A stretch of DNA of 64,000 nucleotides. It comes from Kibdelosporangium aridum. GTDB lineage: Bacteria; Actinomycetota; Actinomycetes; Mycobacteriales; Pseudonocardiaceae. The position numbers were made by a program, and so were the translations under genes. This document shows positions 27,629 to 35,849 of this stretch, one piece after another; positions within the stretch are counted from its first letter, which is position 1; the number at the start of each line of letters is the position of its first letter. The DNA is taken from contig NZ_FWXV01000009.1 of NCBI RefSeq assembly GCF_900176515.1, forward strand, positions 124,001-188,000, read 5' to 3'. The notes beneath the pieces are model-generated. The model ran no database searches. It had not been told where the DNA came from and saw only the letters and a list, made by a program, of their open reading frames with translations.

Positions 27629-27890
27629 CATCGCGGCTCAGGCACGGGTGGTGTTGTGGCCGCAGGTTCACCGCGGTCCGATCCCATATGCGGCTGGGAC
27701 GTTCGGTACCAAGTCGTGAGAAGAAGTCATGACGTCGCGGCCCTGGTGGTGTGGTGCTGCACCACCACCGCAGTCCGACGCCACACGCGGCGGAGATTTC
27801 CCCCACCAGCACGGTCTGCGACGCCACCACACTGACCTGAGCGAACGTTCGGCGCCAAGCCATGAGATGAAGCACTGACACCGCAAGCCA
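27614..27890 (+). repeat. degenerate direct repeats between the GntR gene and acdS
   Basis: Three imperfect units begin at about 27614, 27718 and 27864, each opening with GAGA(A/T)GAAG followed by a TGAC-(A/G)(T/C)CGC motif. Segment 27698-27740 aligns with 27843-27887 (shared ACGTTCGG, CCAAG, TGAGA, GAAG). CACCGCGGTCCGA and CACCGCAGTCCGA recur in successive units. The first unit includes the 3' end of the GntR coding region. No open frame or terminator explains them. Confidence 0.5.
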
Positions 27891-27917
27891 AGTAGTCATT
27901 CTGTTGGAGAGAAAACC

Positions 27918-28910
27918 ATGTCCCTCGAGAACTTCGCCCGTTACCCGTTGCTGTTCGGGCCGTCCCCGATTCATCCGCTCGAACGCCTCACCACACATCT
28001 GGGCGGAGCTCGGCTGTGGGCCAAGCGGGAGGACTGCAACTCCCCGCTTGCCTTCGGCGGCAACAAAACCCGAAAGCTTGAATATCTTGTCGCCGACGCG
28101 ATCGCGACCGGCTGTGACACGCTCGTGTCCATCGGCGGCGTGCAGTCCAACCACACCAGGCAAGTCGCCGCGGCCGCGGCCCGTGCCGGCCTGAAATGCG
28201 TTCTGGTGCAGGAAAAGTGGGTGGATTGGGAGGACCCTGGCTACGCGACGACCGGCAACATCCAGCTGAGCCGGTTGATGGGCGCCGACGTCCGGCTGGA
28301 CCCGTCCGGATTCAGCATCGGTATCAGGGAATCGTGGCAGAAGGCGATCGAGGACGTTCGTGCGAGCGGCGGCAAGCCGTACTCGATCCCGGCAGGCGCA
28401 TCGGACCACCCACTTGGCGGCCTCGGTTTCGCTGGATGGGCGGAAGAAGTGCGCCGCCAGGAAACCGAACTCGGTGTCTTCTTTGACACGATCGTGGTGT
28501 GTTCGGTCACCGGCAGCACCCAGGCCGGCATGGTCGCCGGGTTCGCGGGGGAGCGCAGGGTAATCGGCATCGATGCCTCAGCCAAACCAGGGGAGACACG
28601 TGACGCGGTCACGCGGATCGCCAAACACACCGCCGACTTGATCGGAACGTCCATCTCGGACAGTGACATCGAACTGGATGAGCGGTATCACGCTGGTACG
28701 TACGGCATTCCGGACGACCAGACGACCGAGGCCATGAAACTCGCCGCGCGCACTGAGGCGATGATCACGGATCCGGTCTACGAAGGGAAATCCATGGCCG
28801 GAATGATCGACCTGGTCGCTTCGGGTGAGATCGGCAAAGACTCGACAGTGCTGTACGCGCACCTCGGCGGTCAGCCCGCGCTGAACGCGTACAGCACTAT
28901 GCAGTTCTAG
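27918..28910 (+). CDS. acdS: 1-aminocyclopropane-1-carboxylate deaminase
   Basis: PLP enzyme that opens the ACC ring to give 2-oxobutyrate and ammonia; in soil bacteria this lowers plant ethylene. A 330-residue protein with PLP lysine in FGGNKTRKLEYL (near 50), the SIGGVQSNHTRQ segment (near 77), a cofactor phosphate loop CSVTGSTQAG (near 195), and the residues that separate true deaminases from D-cysteine desulfhydrases: Tyr-Glu in VYEGKSMAG (near 290) and Leu in AHLGGQPALNAY (near 318). The ribosome binding site GGAGAG precedes the ATG. The upstream GntR gene is the likely regulator. An alternative role as D-cysteine desulfhydrase is less likely given these residues. Confidence 0.93.
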   Translation: MSLENFARYPLLFGPSPIHPLERLTTHLGGARLWAKREDCNSPLAFGGNKTRKLEYLVADAIATGCDTLVSIGGVQSNHTRQVAAAAARAGLKCVLVQEKWVDWEDPGYATTGNIQLSRLMGADVRLDPSGFSIGIRESWQKAIEDVRASGGKPYSIPAGASDHPLGGLGFAGWAEEVRRQETELGVFFDTIVVCSVTGSTQAGMVAGFAGERRVIGIDASAKPGETRDAVTRIAKHTADLIGTSISDSDIELDERYHAGTYGIPDDQTTEAMKLAARTEAMITDPVYEGKSMAGMIDLVASGEIGKDSTVLYAHLGGQPALNAYSTMQF

Positions 28911-28987
28911 ACCGAAGAATCTCAGTCAGTGGGCGGGTCAGCTCCGCAAGTCCAACGCGACCCGACGCCCTCCAACGACCTGCGCCG

Positions 28988-30172
28988 TCACTGCTCCTCA
29001 AGCGGGATGTCCGGGTTGGCCAGCCGGTCCGGGTCGACCTGCTTGCGGGAGCGGATCAACGCCTTGATCGGGTCGACCACGTCCCAGATGTTCACGTTCA
29101 TCCCGGCGAGGACACGATTGTCCTTGAGCCAGAACGCGATGAACTCGCGGCCAGGCTTGTCGCCGCGGAACACCACGCGGTCGTACCCGGCGATGTCGCC
29201 GATGTACTCCATACCCAGGTCGTACTGGTCGGTGTAGAAGTACGGCAGTTCGTCGTACGTGGCTGAGCCGCCGAGCATCCCGGTCGCGGCGACCGCGGGC
29301 TGGTTGAGCGCGTTCGCCCAGTGCTCCACGCGGACTCGCTTGCTCAGGAACGGGTTCTCCGCGTTGGCGATGTCGCCGGCCGCGAAGATGTCCGGGTCGG
29401 ATGTGCGCAGCGAAGCGTCCACAAGCACGCCGTTGTCCACGTCCAGCCCGGCATCCTTGGCCAGCGACACGTTCGGGGCCGCGCCGATCGCGACCAGCAC
29501 AGCGTCAGCGTCCACGACCGTGCCGTCCACCAGGCCGACGCTCTTGGCGCCCACCTGGTCAACCTCGACACCGAGGCGCAAGTCGACACCGTTGGCGCGG
29601 TGCAGGTCCGCGTACACCTCGGCCACCTCGGAACCGATCGCGGTGATCAAAGGTTGCGGGGCGGCTTCGAGAACGGTCACCTCGACGCCCGCGGCACGTG
29701 CCGCGGCGGTGACCTCAAGGCCGATCCATCCCGCGCCGATCACGATCAGCCGTGACGAGTTGGCGATCACGGACTTGATCCGCTCGGAGTCGCCTATCTT
29801 GCGCAGATACAGTGCGTCCTCGGCGCCGGGGAACTGGCGTGGACTGGATCCGGTGGCCAGCAGCAGTTTCGCGTATTCGACAGACGAACCGTCGGCCAGT
29901 CGCACCTGGTGCGCGGCGCGGTCAATGGCCGTTGCCGCGACGCCGAGCCGCAGGTCCACGTTGTTTTCGTCGTACCAGTTCGGGCCGTGCACGAACGCGC
30001 TGTCGCGTTCGGCTTTGCCCTGCAAGTAGTCCTTCGACAGCGGCGGCCGCTCGTACGGCCGGTCCTGCTCCTCGGTGACGAGCACGATGTCGCCGTCGAA
30101 CCCTTGGTCTCGCAGCGCTTCCGCGGCTTTGGCGCCGGCAAGGCCGCCGCCGACGATGACGAAGGTGGTCAC
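28988..30172 (-). CDS. FAD-dependent pyridine nucleotide reductase (ferredoxin reductase-like)
   Basis: A 394-residue flavoprotein. FAD-binding GGGLAGAKAAEALR is at the N-terminus, ERPPLSK (near 43) is the signature of oxygenase-coupled ferredoxin reductases, the NAD(P)H Rossmann motif VIGAGWIGLEVTAAAR lies near 150, and the FAD-closing SDPDIFAAGDIA near 260. A C-terminal domain with Trp residues contacts the redox partner. GTG start at 30172 with GGAGGAATT upstream. It follows folE by 18 bases in one operon, an unusual pairing. No ferredoxin or oxygenase gene is adjacent, so the electron acceptor is unknown. Confidence 0.92.
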   Translation of the reverse strand: MTTFVIVGGGLAGAKAAEALRDQGFDGDIVLVTEEQDRPYERPPLSKDYLQGKAERDSAFVHGPNWYDENNVDLRLGVAATAIDRAAHQVRLADGSSVEYAKLLLATGSSPRQFPGAEDALYLRKIGDSERIKSVIANSSRLIVIGAGWIGLEVTAAARAAGVEVTVLEAAPQPLITAIGSEVAEVYADLHRANGVDLRLGVEVDQVGAKSVGLVDGTVVDADAVLVAIGAAPNVSLAKDAGLDVDNGVLVDASLRTSDPDIFAAGDIANAENPFLSKRVRVEHWANALNQPAVAATGMLGGSATYDELPYFYTDQYDLGMEYIGDIAGYDRVVFRGDKPGREFIAFWLKDNRVLAGMNVNIWDVVDPIKALIRSRKQVDPDRLANPDIPLEEQ

Positions 30173-30190
30173 GCGAATTCCTCCAAAGAT

Positions 30191-30790
30191 TCAGATGTGG
30201 ACGCCGCTGAGTGCGAAGAACTCCTGGCGTGAGCGGACATCCTCACGCAGGCTGCCCAGCAGTGTTGACGTGACTGTGGTCGAACCGCTCGCCAGCACAC
30301 CTCGCAGAGTCATGCAGGTGTGCTCCGCTTCGATGACCACGCCGACCCCACGCGGGTTCAGGTGGTCGTTGAGCCAGTCGGCGACCTGTTTGGTGAGCCG
30401 TTCCTGCACCTGCGGGCGGCAGGCGAAATACTCGACGATCCTGGCGAGCTTGGACAGCCCGAGAATGCGCTCGCCCGGCAGGTAACCGACGTGCGCGGTC
30501 CCGACGAACGGCAACAAGTGGTGCTCACACACCGACCGGACTGGGATGGCACGTGCCAGGACGAGTTCGTCGTAGCCCTCGTCGTTGGGGAACGTGGTCA
30601 GGTCGAATGGCCGTGGGCTGAACAGCTCGGCATAAGCACGCGCCATCCGGCCGGGCGTGCCGCGAAGGCTCTCGGTGTCTGTCGACACGCCGAGAGCACG
30701 CAGGAAAGCCGCAGCGGCGTCCTCGGCTGCGGCTATGTCGACCCCGGTGTCCGGTTCGTGGACGACCCGCAGGGCGGTACCGGCACGCAT
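30191..30790 (-). CDS. folE: GTP cyclohydrolase I FolE
   Basis: Converts GTP to 7,8-dihydroneopterin triphosphate, the first step of folate and pterin synthesis. A 199-residue protein with zinc ligands in SVCEHHLLPF (near 88) and EAEHTCMTLRGV (near 157), and GLSKLARIVEYFA between them. Catalytic His residues are intact. Two in-frame ATGs exist: 30796 and 30790. Placement with a flavoprotein reductase and divergent from a cysteine-rich HTH regulator suggests a regulated second folE copy rather than the housekeeping gene, which usually sits with folP/folB and ftsH in actinobacteria. Confidence 0.94.
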   Translation of the reverse strand: MRAGTALRVVHEPDTGVDIAAAEDAAAAFLRALGVSTDTESLRGTPGRMARAYAELFSPRPFDLTTFPNDEGYDELVLARAIPVRSVCEHHLLPFVGTAHVGYLPGERILGLSKLARIVEYFACRPQVQERLTKQVADWLNDHLNPRGVGVVIEAEHTCMTLRGVLASGSTTVTSTLLGSLREDVRSRQEFFALSGVHI

Positions 30791-30904
30791 ACTCACTCCT
30801 CTTGACCCTGGTTACACCAATAAATCTTGGTCTTATGAGGAGAGAAGGTCAAGAACTGGGAAGGACCTGTTTTCGACCACATTAGTTACCGATATGATGG
30901 TGAG

Positions 30905-31570
30905 GTGAGCTCGCCGGAGATCAAAGCCGTGGCGGCGCTGGACGACGATCTGCGCTGGCGGATGTACACGTTCATCCGAGCCGAGCGTCGCCCGGTGACC
31001 AGGGACGAAGCCGCGGCCTCGGTGGGGATCTCGCGCAAACTCGCCGCCTTCCACCTCGACAAACTCGTTGACGCCGGTCTGCTGAAGGCCGGCTACCAGG
31101 CCGCGGGGAAGGTAGGCCGAGCCCCGAAGGTCTACGAGCCGACCGACGTGGACATCCGGGTAGCCATCCCACAACGACAGCATGACGTGCTGGCCGAAAT
31201 CCTGCTGGATGCGGTCGTGGCCAAGGACGTGAGCGACGAAGCTGTCAAAGCGGCTGCTCAGCGCGGCGAAAACCTCGGCACGAACGAGCGGGACAAGGCA
31301 AAACTTGGCCGTCTGGGCGCCGAGCGTGCGCTGACCGTGGCCGAGGGCGTGCTGACGCGCTACGGCTTCGAACCAGCCAGGGAAGGTCCGACCTGCCTGC
31401 GGCTGCGTAACTGCCCGTTCCACCCGCTCGCTGCCAAGGCGCCTGACCTCGTCTGCGCGATCAACCAAGCGTTCCTGAACGGGTTGCTGGACGGATTGGA
31501 AGCTCCTTCGGTCCGTGCGGTCCTGGAACCGGCGCCAGGAGAGTGCTGCGTACGCCTGCGTGGAGATTGA
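30905..31570 (+). CDS. winged HTH regulator with C-terminal cysteine cluster
   Basis: A 221-residue regulator. The N-terminal winged HTH (VTRDEAAASVGISRKLAAFHLDKL in part; SRKLAAFHLDKLVDAGL is the recognition region) is followed by a linker and a C-terminal domain with Cys-x5-Cys-x13-Cys spacing in CLRLRNCPFHPLA and DLVCAINQ, then PGECCVRL. The NCPFHPLA...LVC...CC layout resembles SufR-type iron-sulphur sensors. GTG at 30905 lies six bases after a -10 TATGAT (30893-30898), so probably leaderless. It is divergent from folE-reductase by 114 bases and is inferred to regulate that operon, possibly in response to iron-sulphur or redox state. Confidence 0.85.
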   Translation: MSSPEIKAVAALDDDLRWRMYTFIRAERRPVTRDEAAASVGISRKLAAFHLDKLVDAGLLKAGYQAAGKVGRAPKVYEPTDVDIRVAIPQRQHDVLAEILLDAVVAKDVSDEAVKAAAQRGENLGTNERDKAKLGRLGAERALTVAEGVLTRYGFEPAREGPTCLRLRNCPFHPLAAKAPDLVCAINQAFLNGLLDGLEAPSVRAVLEPAPGECCVRLRGD

Positions 31571-31684
31571 GCGCCGCAGATTTCAGGCACTCAGCAAGCA
31601 CGGGTGCTTCCGGGATGACCATCGCATGCGCCACCGCTGCCTTCCCTGTCATCCATCAGCCCATGTAGACACCTCTACCCAAAG

Positions 31685-31720
31685 GTGTGGGGTGCGCCAG
31701 TCACCCGGCGCACCCCACAC
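31685..31720. terminator. bidirectional hairpin terminator between the HTH gene and csxA
   Basis: GTGTGGGGTGCGCC (31685-31698) pairs perfectly over 14 bp with GGCGCACCCCACAC (31707-31720), leaving an 8-base loop. It lies between two converging genes. Confidence 0.88.
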
Positions 31721-31740
31721 GAAGGTGTACTACTTGGCCG

Positions 31741-34374
31741 TCATTCCTCGGCGGCGGCCAACTTCTGCGATGCCACGTTGATGCCACCGACATCGACGGT
31801 CGGTCGCCGGGTGGGTTCGTGCGACGCCTGCACGGTGATCGACTCACCCGGCCACAGCGCCACATAGTTGTCCGACCACGTCACCGGCAGCAGCTGCGAA
31901 CCGTCCGCCTTGCGCAGCGTCAGCTGCACCGCCGGAATGATCGTCGTGGACGTGTTGCGAACGGTCACCGTGGTCTTGTCACCGTGGCTGCGAGCACGCA
32001 CGTCGACCGACGCCTTGGGCAGCGTCGCCAGGCCCTTCAAATCCGCGAACTGGCTGACCGGCGTGTAGTACCACTGGCTGTTGTCCCAGTCCGGCACGTC
32101 CGGCTTCGACGACAGCCAATAGGTGTTCTTGCTGATGTCCTTGCCCTGCGCGTCGGTCAGCTTCAACCGGACGAAGTACGTCGACGACAGGTTCTGCGGC
32201 TCGGGCAGCGTGAACACCTCGGCCACACCCGGCAGCGAGACCGAGATCCCGCTCTTGGTCTGGCTGTGCACCAGCTTTCCGTCGATCGTGTAGACCTCGG
32301 CCAGTGCGGTCAGCTTGTCGGCCTTCTTCGGCGACTGGCCGACGATGACCACCGAGCGATCGTCGTAGGAGTACTGGATGTGGATCGACTCGTTCGCCTT
32401 CTTCGCACCGAAGTAGGCGCCGGCCGGGTTGAGGTCGTAGCTGTACAGGTGCCAGTTCAGCGACGGCCACGCGTTGTTGAGCATCCAGTAGATGAACCCG
32501 GTGGCGGGGCGCTCCGCGGTCATCCGTCGTGCGTTCGCCTCGAACTGGGCACGGACCTGCTCGTAGTTCGCTAGCTGCGCCTTGTCGACGTAATCGGCGA
32601 GACTCGTCGGCGTGCCATACCGCTCTGCCAACGCGGTGCTGAACAGGCGGAGATTGTTGAACGGTTCGTTGCCGCGACCGGTGTGGAATTGCGGTGTCGC
32701 GGGCTCACGCCAGAGTTGCTCTTGTTCGGTCGCGTTCAGCATGCCCTTCACTGTGTCCAGCGCAGGGATCGAATGCCCGGCGCTGAGCTCGCCGGCGAAC
32801 CCGAAGGCCGCACCGAGCTTGTCGCCGTACCAGTACACCGGCGGAACCCAGTCGTATGGGCCTTCCATCTTGCTGCCGGACGGCCCGAGCGGCGGCTGCG
32901 GGCCACCATTGAGCGAAGCCGCGGGCAGCACCGGGTTCGGCCAGCCGACCTTTTCGAACTCACCCAGGTACATCCGCTGCACGTCTTCCGGCGGTGAGAT
33001 GTCGCTGCCGATCAGGAACGCGATCACGCTCGGGTGGTTGCGCAGGAAGCGGGCCTGGGCGTTGAGCGAACCCTGCGCGATCGGGTAGTCCTCCGGCGTC
33101 CAGGCTTCGCCGCCCCAGCCGGTCCACGGCTCCCACTTGTCACAGCATTCCCAGCCGGGCAGCAGCATGATGCCCAAGCGGTCGGCCAACTCGTAGAACT
33201 CCGGTGTTTCCAGCTTGCCTTCCAGGCGAATGGCGTTCAGGCCCATGTCACGCGTGTAGCGCAGCTGGGCGCCAAGGCGGTCCGGTTGCGTGCGCAGCAA
33301 CAGGTCGGAGGCCCAGCCACCACCGCGGATCTGGATTTGCTTGCCGTTGACGATGAACTGCCGGTCACCCTTGGCATTGAGGTTCGACACGACGTCACGG
33401 ATACCGAACGTCGTACCGGTGCGGTCGGAAGTGCGCCCGTTCACCCGAGCGGTCAGATCCAATCGGTAGAGCGGCTGCTCGCCGTACTGGTACGGCCACC
33501 ACACCCGCGGGTTGCGCAGAGTCTCGGGTGCGAAGGCCACGGTTCGCGTCTCGCCCGCGTTCAGCTGAACCACCTGGTTCAGCCGTCGCGACGCGACTTC
33601 TCCCTGAAGAGCAACCGTTTGCGGAGCGGCGGTGTTATTGCGGACTTCGGCGAACGCCTTCAGTTCGGCGGTTTCGAAGCCGGGCAGCGCGAGCTTGGTG
33701 TGCACGTACGCCCCGACCAGGGAGACGGCTCCGCCACGAGCGATCTCGACGTCACGGAACAAGCCCATGTTGTTGTCGGGGGCCGGCTGTGCCCAGTCGA
33801 TCCAGCTGATGGTGAAGTGCTTCTGCGGGTCCGCGGGCGCGACCTTGATCGCAAGGGCGTTGCGGCCGGGCTTGACCAGCGAGCTGATGTCGAAGTCGCG
33901 GGCGTTGTACGTGCCGACGACATCACCGAGCTTGGTGCCGTTGAGGAACACCTCGCCCCGCGAGGTCACGCCCGGAATTTTCAGGACGGTGTTGGGGGAG
34001 CGGTCCCGCACATGGAACTCGGTGCGGTACCACCACGGCACCTGGAAGTCGGCGCGATTGACGTTGTCGCGCATGTTCGTGCCGTGGAACAAGTTGGGAT
34101 AGCGCCCGTTTTGCACCAAGCCGGCCAGCACGGTCGATCGTGGGCCGACCCGGTACCACCGGGAACCGTCGTAGCGCGACTGGGAGATCTCCTCACCGGT
34201 CGCGGATACCTGTGCGGACGACTGGATCTGCCAGCCGGAGATCGCGGTGTTGCCGGACTCGGCCTCCGACAGCGTGGTGACCAGGTCGGCCGGGGCCGCG
34301 GTGCTGGGCTGTGCCAGCGAGAAGGTCAATAGGACGGCCAGGACAAGGGCGACACGCACCCGTAACGAGGACAT
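31741..34374 (-). CDS. csxA: secreted exo-beta-D-glucosaminidase, GH2 family
   Basis: Releases glucosamine from the non-reducing end of chitosan outside the cell. An 877-residue protein with a Sec signal peptide (cleavage near 27, STAAPA), a sugar-binding jelly-roll domain, immunoglobulin-like domains, a TIM-barrel and C-terminal beta domains, as in GH2. Catalytic candidates are Asp in FLIGSDISPPEDV (near 455), where most GH2 enzymes have Asn-Glu, and Glu in GELSAGHSIP (near 526). Both features are diagnostic of the CsxA exo-glucosaminidase group (Asp469/Glu541 in the Amycolatopsis enzyme, from memory). The promoter carries a CsnR-like operator. No chitosanase lies nearby. Confidence 0.92.
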   Translation of the reverse strand: MSSLRVRVALVLAVLLTFSLAQPSTAAPADLVTTLSEAESGNTAISGWQIQSSAQVSATGEEISQSRYDGSRWYRVGPRSTVLAGLVQNGRYPNLFHGTNMRDNVNRADFQVPWWYRTEFHVRDRSPNTVLKIPGVTSRGEVFLNGTKLGDVVGTYNARDFDISSLVKPGRNALAIKVAPADPQKHFTISWIDWAQPAPDNNMGLFRDVEIARGGAVSLVGAYVHTKLALPGFETAELKAFAEVRNNTAAPQTVALQGEVASRRLNQVVQLNAGETRTVAFAPETLRNPRVWWPYQYGEQPLYRLDLTARVNGRTSDRTGTTFGIRDVVSNLNAKGDRQFIVNGKQIQIRGGGWASDLLLRTQPDRLGAQLRYTRDMGLNAIRLEGKLETPEFYELADRLGIMLLPGWECCDKWEPWTGWGGEAWTPEDYPIAQGSLNAQARFLRNHPSVIAFLIGSDISPPEDVQRMYLGEFEKVGWPNPVLPAASLNGGPQPPLGPSGSKMEGPYDWVPPVYWYGDKLGAAFGFAGELSAGHSIPALDTVKGMLNATEQEQLWREPATPQFHTGRGNEPFNNLRLFSTALAERYGTPTSLADYVDKAQLANYEQVRAQFEANARRMTAERPATGFIYWMLNNAWPSLNWHLYSYDLNPAGAYFGAKKANESIHIQYSYDDRSVVIVGQSPKKADKLTALAEVYTIDGKLVHSQTKSGISVSLPGVAEVFTLPEPQNLSSTYFVRLKLTDAQGKDISKNTYWLSSKPDVPDWDNSQWYYTPVSQFADLKGLATLPKASVDVRARSHGDKTTVTVRNTSTTIIPAVQLTLRKADGSQLLPVTWSDNYVALWPGESITVQASHEPTRRPTVDVGGINVASQKLAAAEE

Positions 34375-34405
34375 GCGGGGCCTCCTCGGCGCCAGGGACC
34401 GCCTA

Positions 34406-34434
34406 TTAATAGGGAACTTTCTTTACGAAGTCAA
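34406..34434 (-). promoter_or_regulatory. csxA promoter with CsnR-like operator
   Basis: Minus strand: -35 TTGACT (34429-34434), a 17-base spacer, and -10 TATTAA (34406-34411). Inside the spacer lies AAGAAAGTTCCCT (34411-34423), an 11-of-13 match to AGGAAAGTTTCCT, the palindrome I recall as the operator of CsnR (ROK family) in front of actinomycete chitosanase genes. Chitosan-derived oligosaccharides would relieve repression. No csnR gene is present in this window. Confidence 0.7.
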
Positions 34435-34526
34435 TGGTCAGCGCGCAACCTGCCGCTGCGCGAAGCGCCTGCGAGGGTGGGTCCGTCGAGCCGCCAGCGG
34501 CCTCGATGCTCTGGCCGTCAGCTGGG

Positions 34527-35180
34527 TTACGGTCGGCGAGTAAGCGAGGACCAGGTAAGCACGCGTTGCCGTAGCCGAATTCTCCGGGCGACATGCCCGC
34601 TCTCATCCGGCGAATTCAATAGGTGCATCCACCCGGATGTGGAAGTCTCCTTGACGTTGACGGGGACGCGCCGATAAGAGTCGGCGACGGAACTGTGCCG
34701 GACGACTTCGTCGTAGAACCACTCGGATGTGATGACAGCGAGCACGCCAGGTGACTCACGAAACGCTTTTTTCAGCTCCGGGGCGTCCGCCAGCCGGAAA
34801 GTCAGATTGATCGAATTGCCGGTGACACCGTGTTCGTCACGCGCGATCTCGCCCGCGTGCATGGCCAGCCGCAGCCGGATCCGTTCCTCCGGCGGATGCC
34901 GGGAGTTATGTCTGCGCAGCGCCTTGGCCAGCGCCGCGGGCAGAGCCTCGACCAATCGCACCTTGTCGGTCAAAGTGGGCGCGAGGATGAAGACACCATC
35001 GCCCCGGTCGACGTGGTGGCATCTGAACCAGTGCACACCGGCGGCGCGCAAACCTTTGCGGACCGCCCGGTACATCGTCTCGCGGACAATGAGCTGACTC
35101 GGCCTGATCCTGGTGTAATCGCCAAAGCCCTCCACATCGACGACAACAATTGTCCGATTGATAGCAGCTCGCCGCTTCAC
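34527..35180 (-). CDS. class III nucleotidyl cyclase-like domain protein
   Basis: A 217-residue protein starting at GTG 35180. It has the layout of the cyclase-like domain often fused to larger actinobacterial regulatory proteins: RTIVVVDVEGFGDYTR at the start, DRGDGVFILAP (near 60), MHAGEIARDEHGVTGNSINLTFRL (in part HAGEIARDEHGVTGNSINL, near 105-125) and SEWFYDEVVRH. Here nothing follows except a short basic tail, so it stands alone. The residues resemble a cyclase fold, but catalytic competence is not established for this group. A dyad GCAAC-N6-GTTGC lies just upstream of the start. It precedes csxA on the same strand, but csxA has its own promoter. Confidence 0.78.
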   Translation of the reverse strand: MKRRAAINRTIVVVDVEGFGDYTRIRPSQLIVRETMYRAVRKGLRAAGVHWFRCHHVDRGDGVFILAPTLTDKVRLVEALPAALAKALRRHNSRHPPEERIRLRLAMHAGEIARDEHGVTGNSINLTFRLADAPELKKAFRESPGVLAVITSEWFYDEVVRHSSVADSYRRVPVNVKETSTSGWMHLLNSPDESGHVARRIRLRQRVLTWSSLTRRP

Positions 35181-35287
35181 GGCGACTGACCCTATCCGTG
35201 ATCGGCAACATGCAAGTTGCAACGCACCGCGCTAGTCACCCGAAGGGCTTACCCCGGATTATGGTGTCGGTGTTTTTTCCGGCATTT

Positions 35288-35632
35288 CTAGCGCAGCGCG
35301 GCGACGAGCAGATCCCGCAACGCGGGAGCAGCGAGCTCCTCGACAGACCGGATCTTGATGTGCCGGTGCACCTTCCCAGTGCCCTGCATGAGCTTCGCCG
35401 GATCCGGCAAGCTCGCCCCACCCGCGATCCCCAACCGCACATAACCAGTAAAAGGGGCGACGGTGAACTTCAGTCCTTTGTAGCCGGTAGTGGTGCCGTA
35501 CCCGATGTTCTCGCTGTCAGCGGTGAGCACCGCATCCGGAAACACCTCAAGCAAGAGCTCATGCAGCTCAATCGTCAGCGGCCCACCCTTGTCGAGCAGC
35601 GCCCTGACCTCCGGCGCGACGGCATCGTCCAT
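35288..35632 (-). CDS. DUF1801 domain protein
   Basis: A 114-residue protein of the YdhG/DUF1801 type: an N-terminal helix region (VAPEVRALLDKGGP), then NIGYGTTTGYKGLKFTV and GYVRLGIAGGASLPDPAKLMQGTGK, and the C-terminal HIKIRSVEEL typical of the family. The fold is similar to a small alpha/beta chaperone-like domain. No activity is established. ATG at 35632 is used; an upstream in-frame ATG (MSRGRYVAGM) would add nine residues. Standalone gene next to the degenerate repeat array. Confidence 0.82.
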   Translation of the reverse strand: MDDAVAPEVRALLDKGGPLTIELHELLLEVFPDAVLTADSENIGYGTTTGYKGLKFTVAPFTGYVRLGIAGGASLPDPAKLMQGTGKVHRHIKIRSVEELAAPALRDLLVAALR

Positions 35633-35849
35633 GCCTGCAACGTACCGCCCACGCGACATCCGCAATGGGAAAAACGAACGGTGAGTGCGAACGCCCCAAC
35701 GTGGACCTGCCTGGAACCATGCCTCAACAGTCGTTGGCGAAGCGCTGACGGCCCTGACCAGCGCGCAGGTGCGGGTGGCCATGGCCTTGAGGACTGGCTA
35801 GTGACAATTCGGAACCAACGACAGAGCAAAAGGTCTTGGAACCTGGTGC

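Noticed and set aside
27755..27785. Terminator hairpin (GTGGTGCTGCACCAC) between the GntR gene and acdS
   Set aside because: The stem is only 6-7 bp within GTGGTG-rich repeat DNA and is better explained as part of the degenerate repeats.
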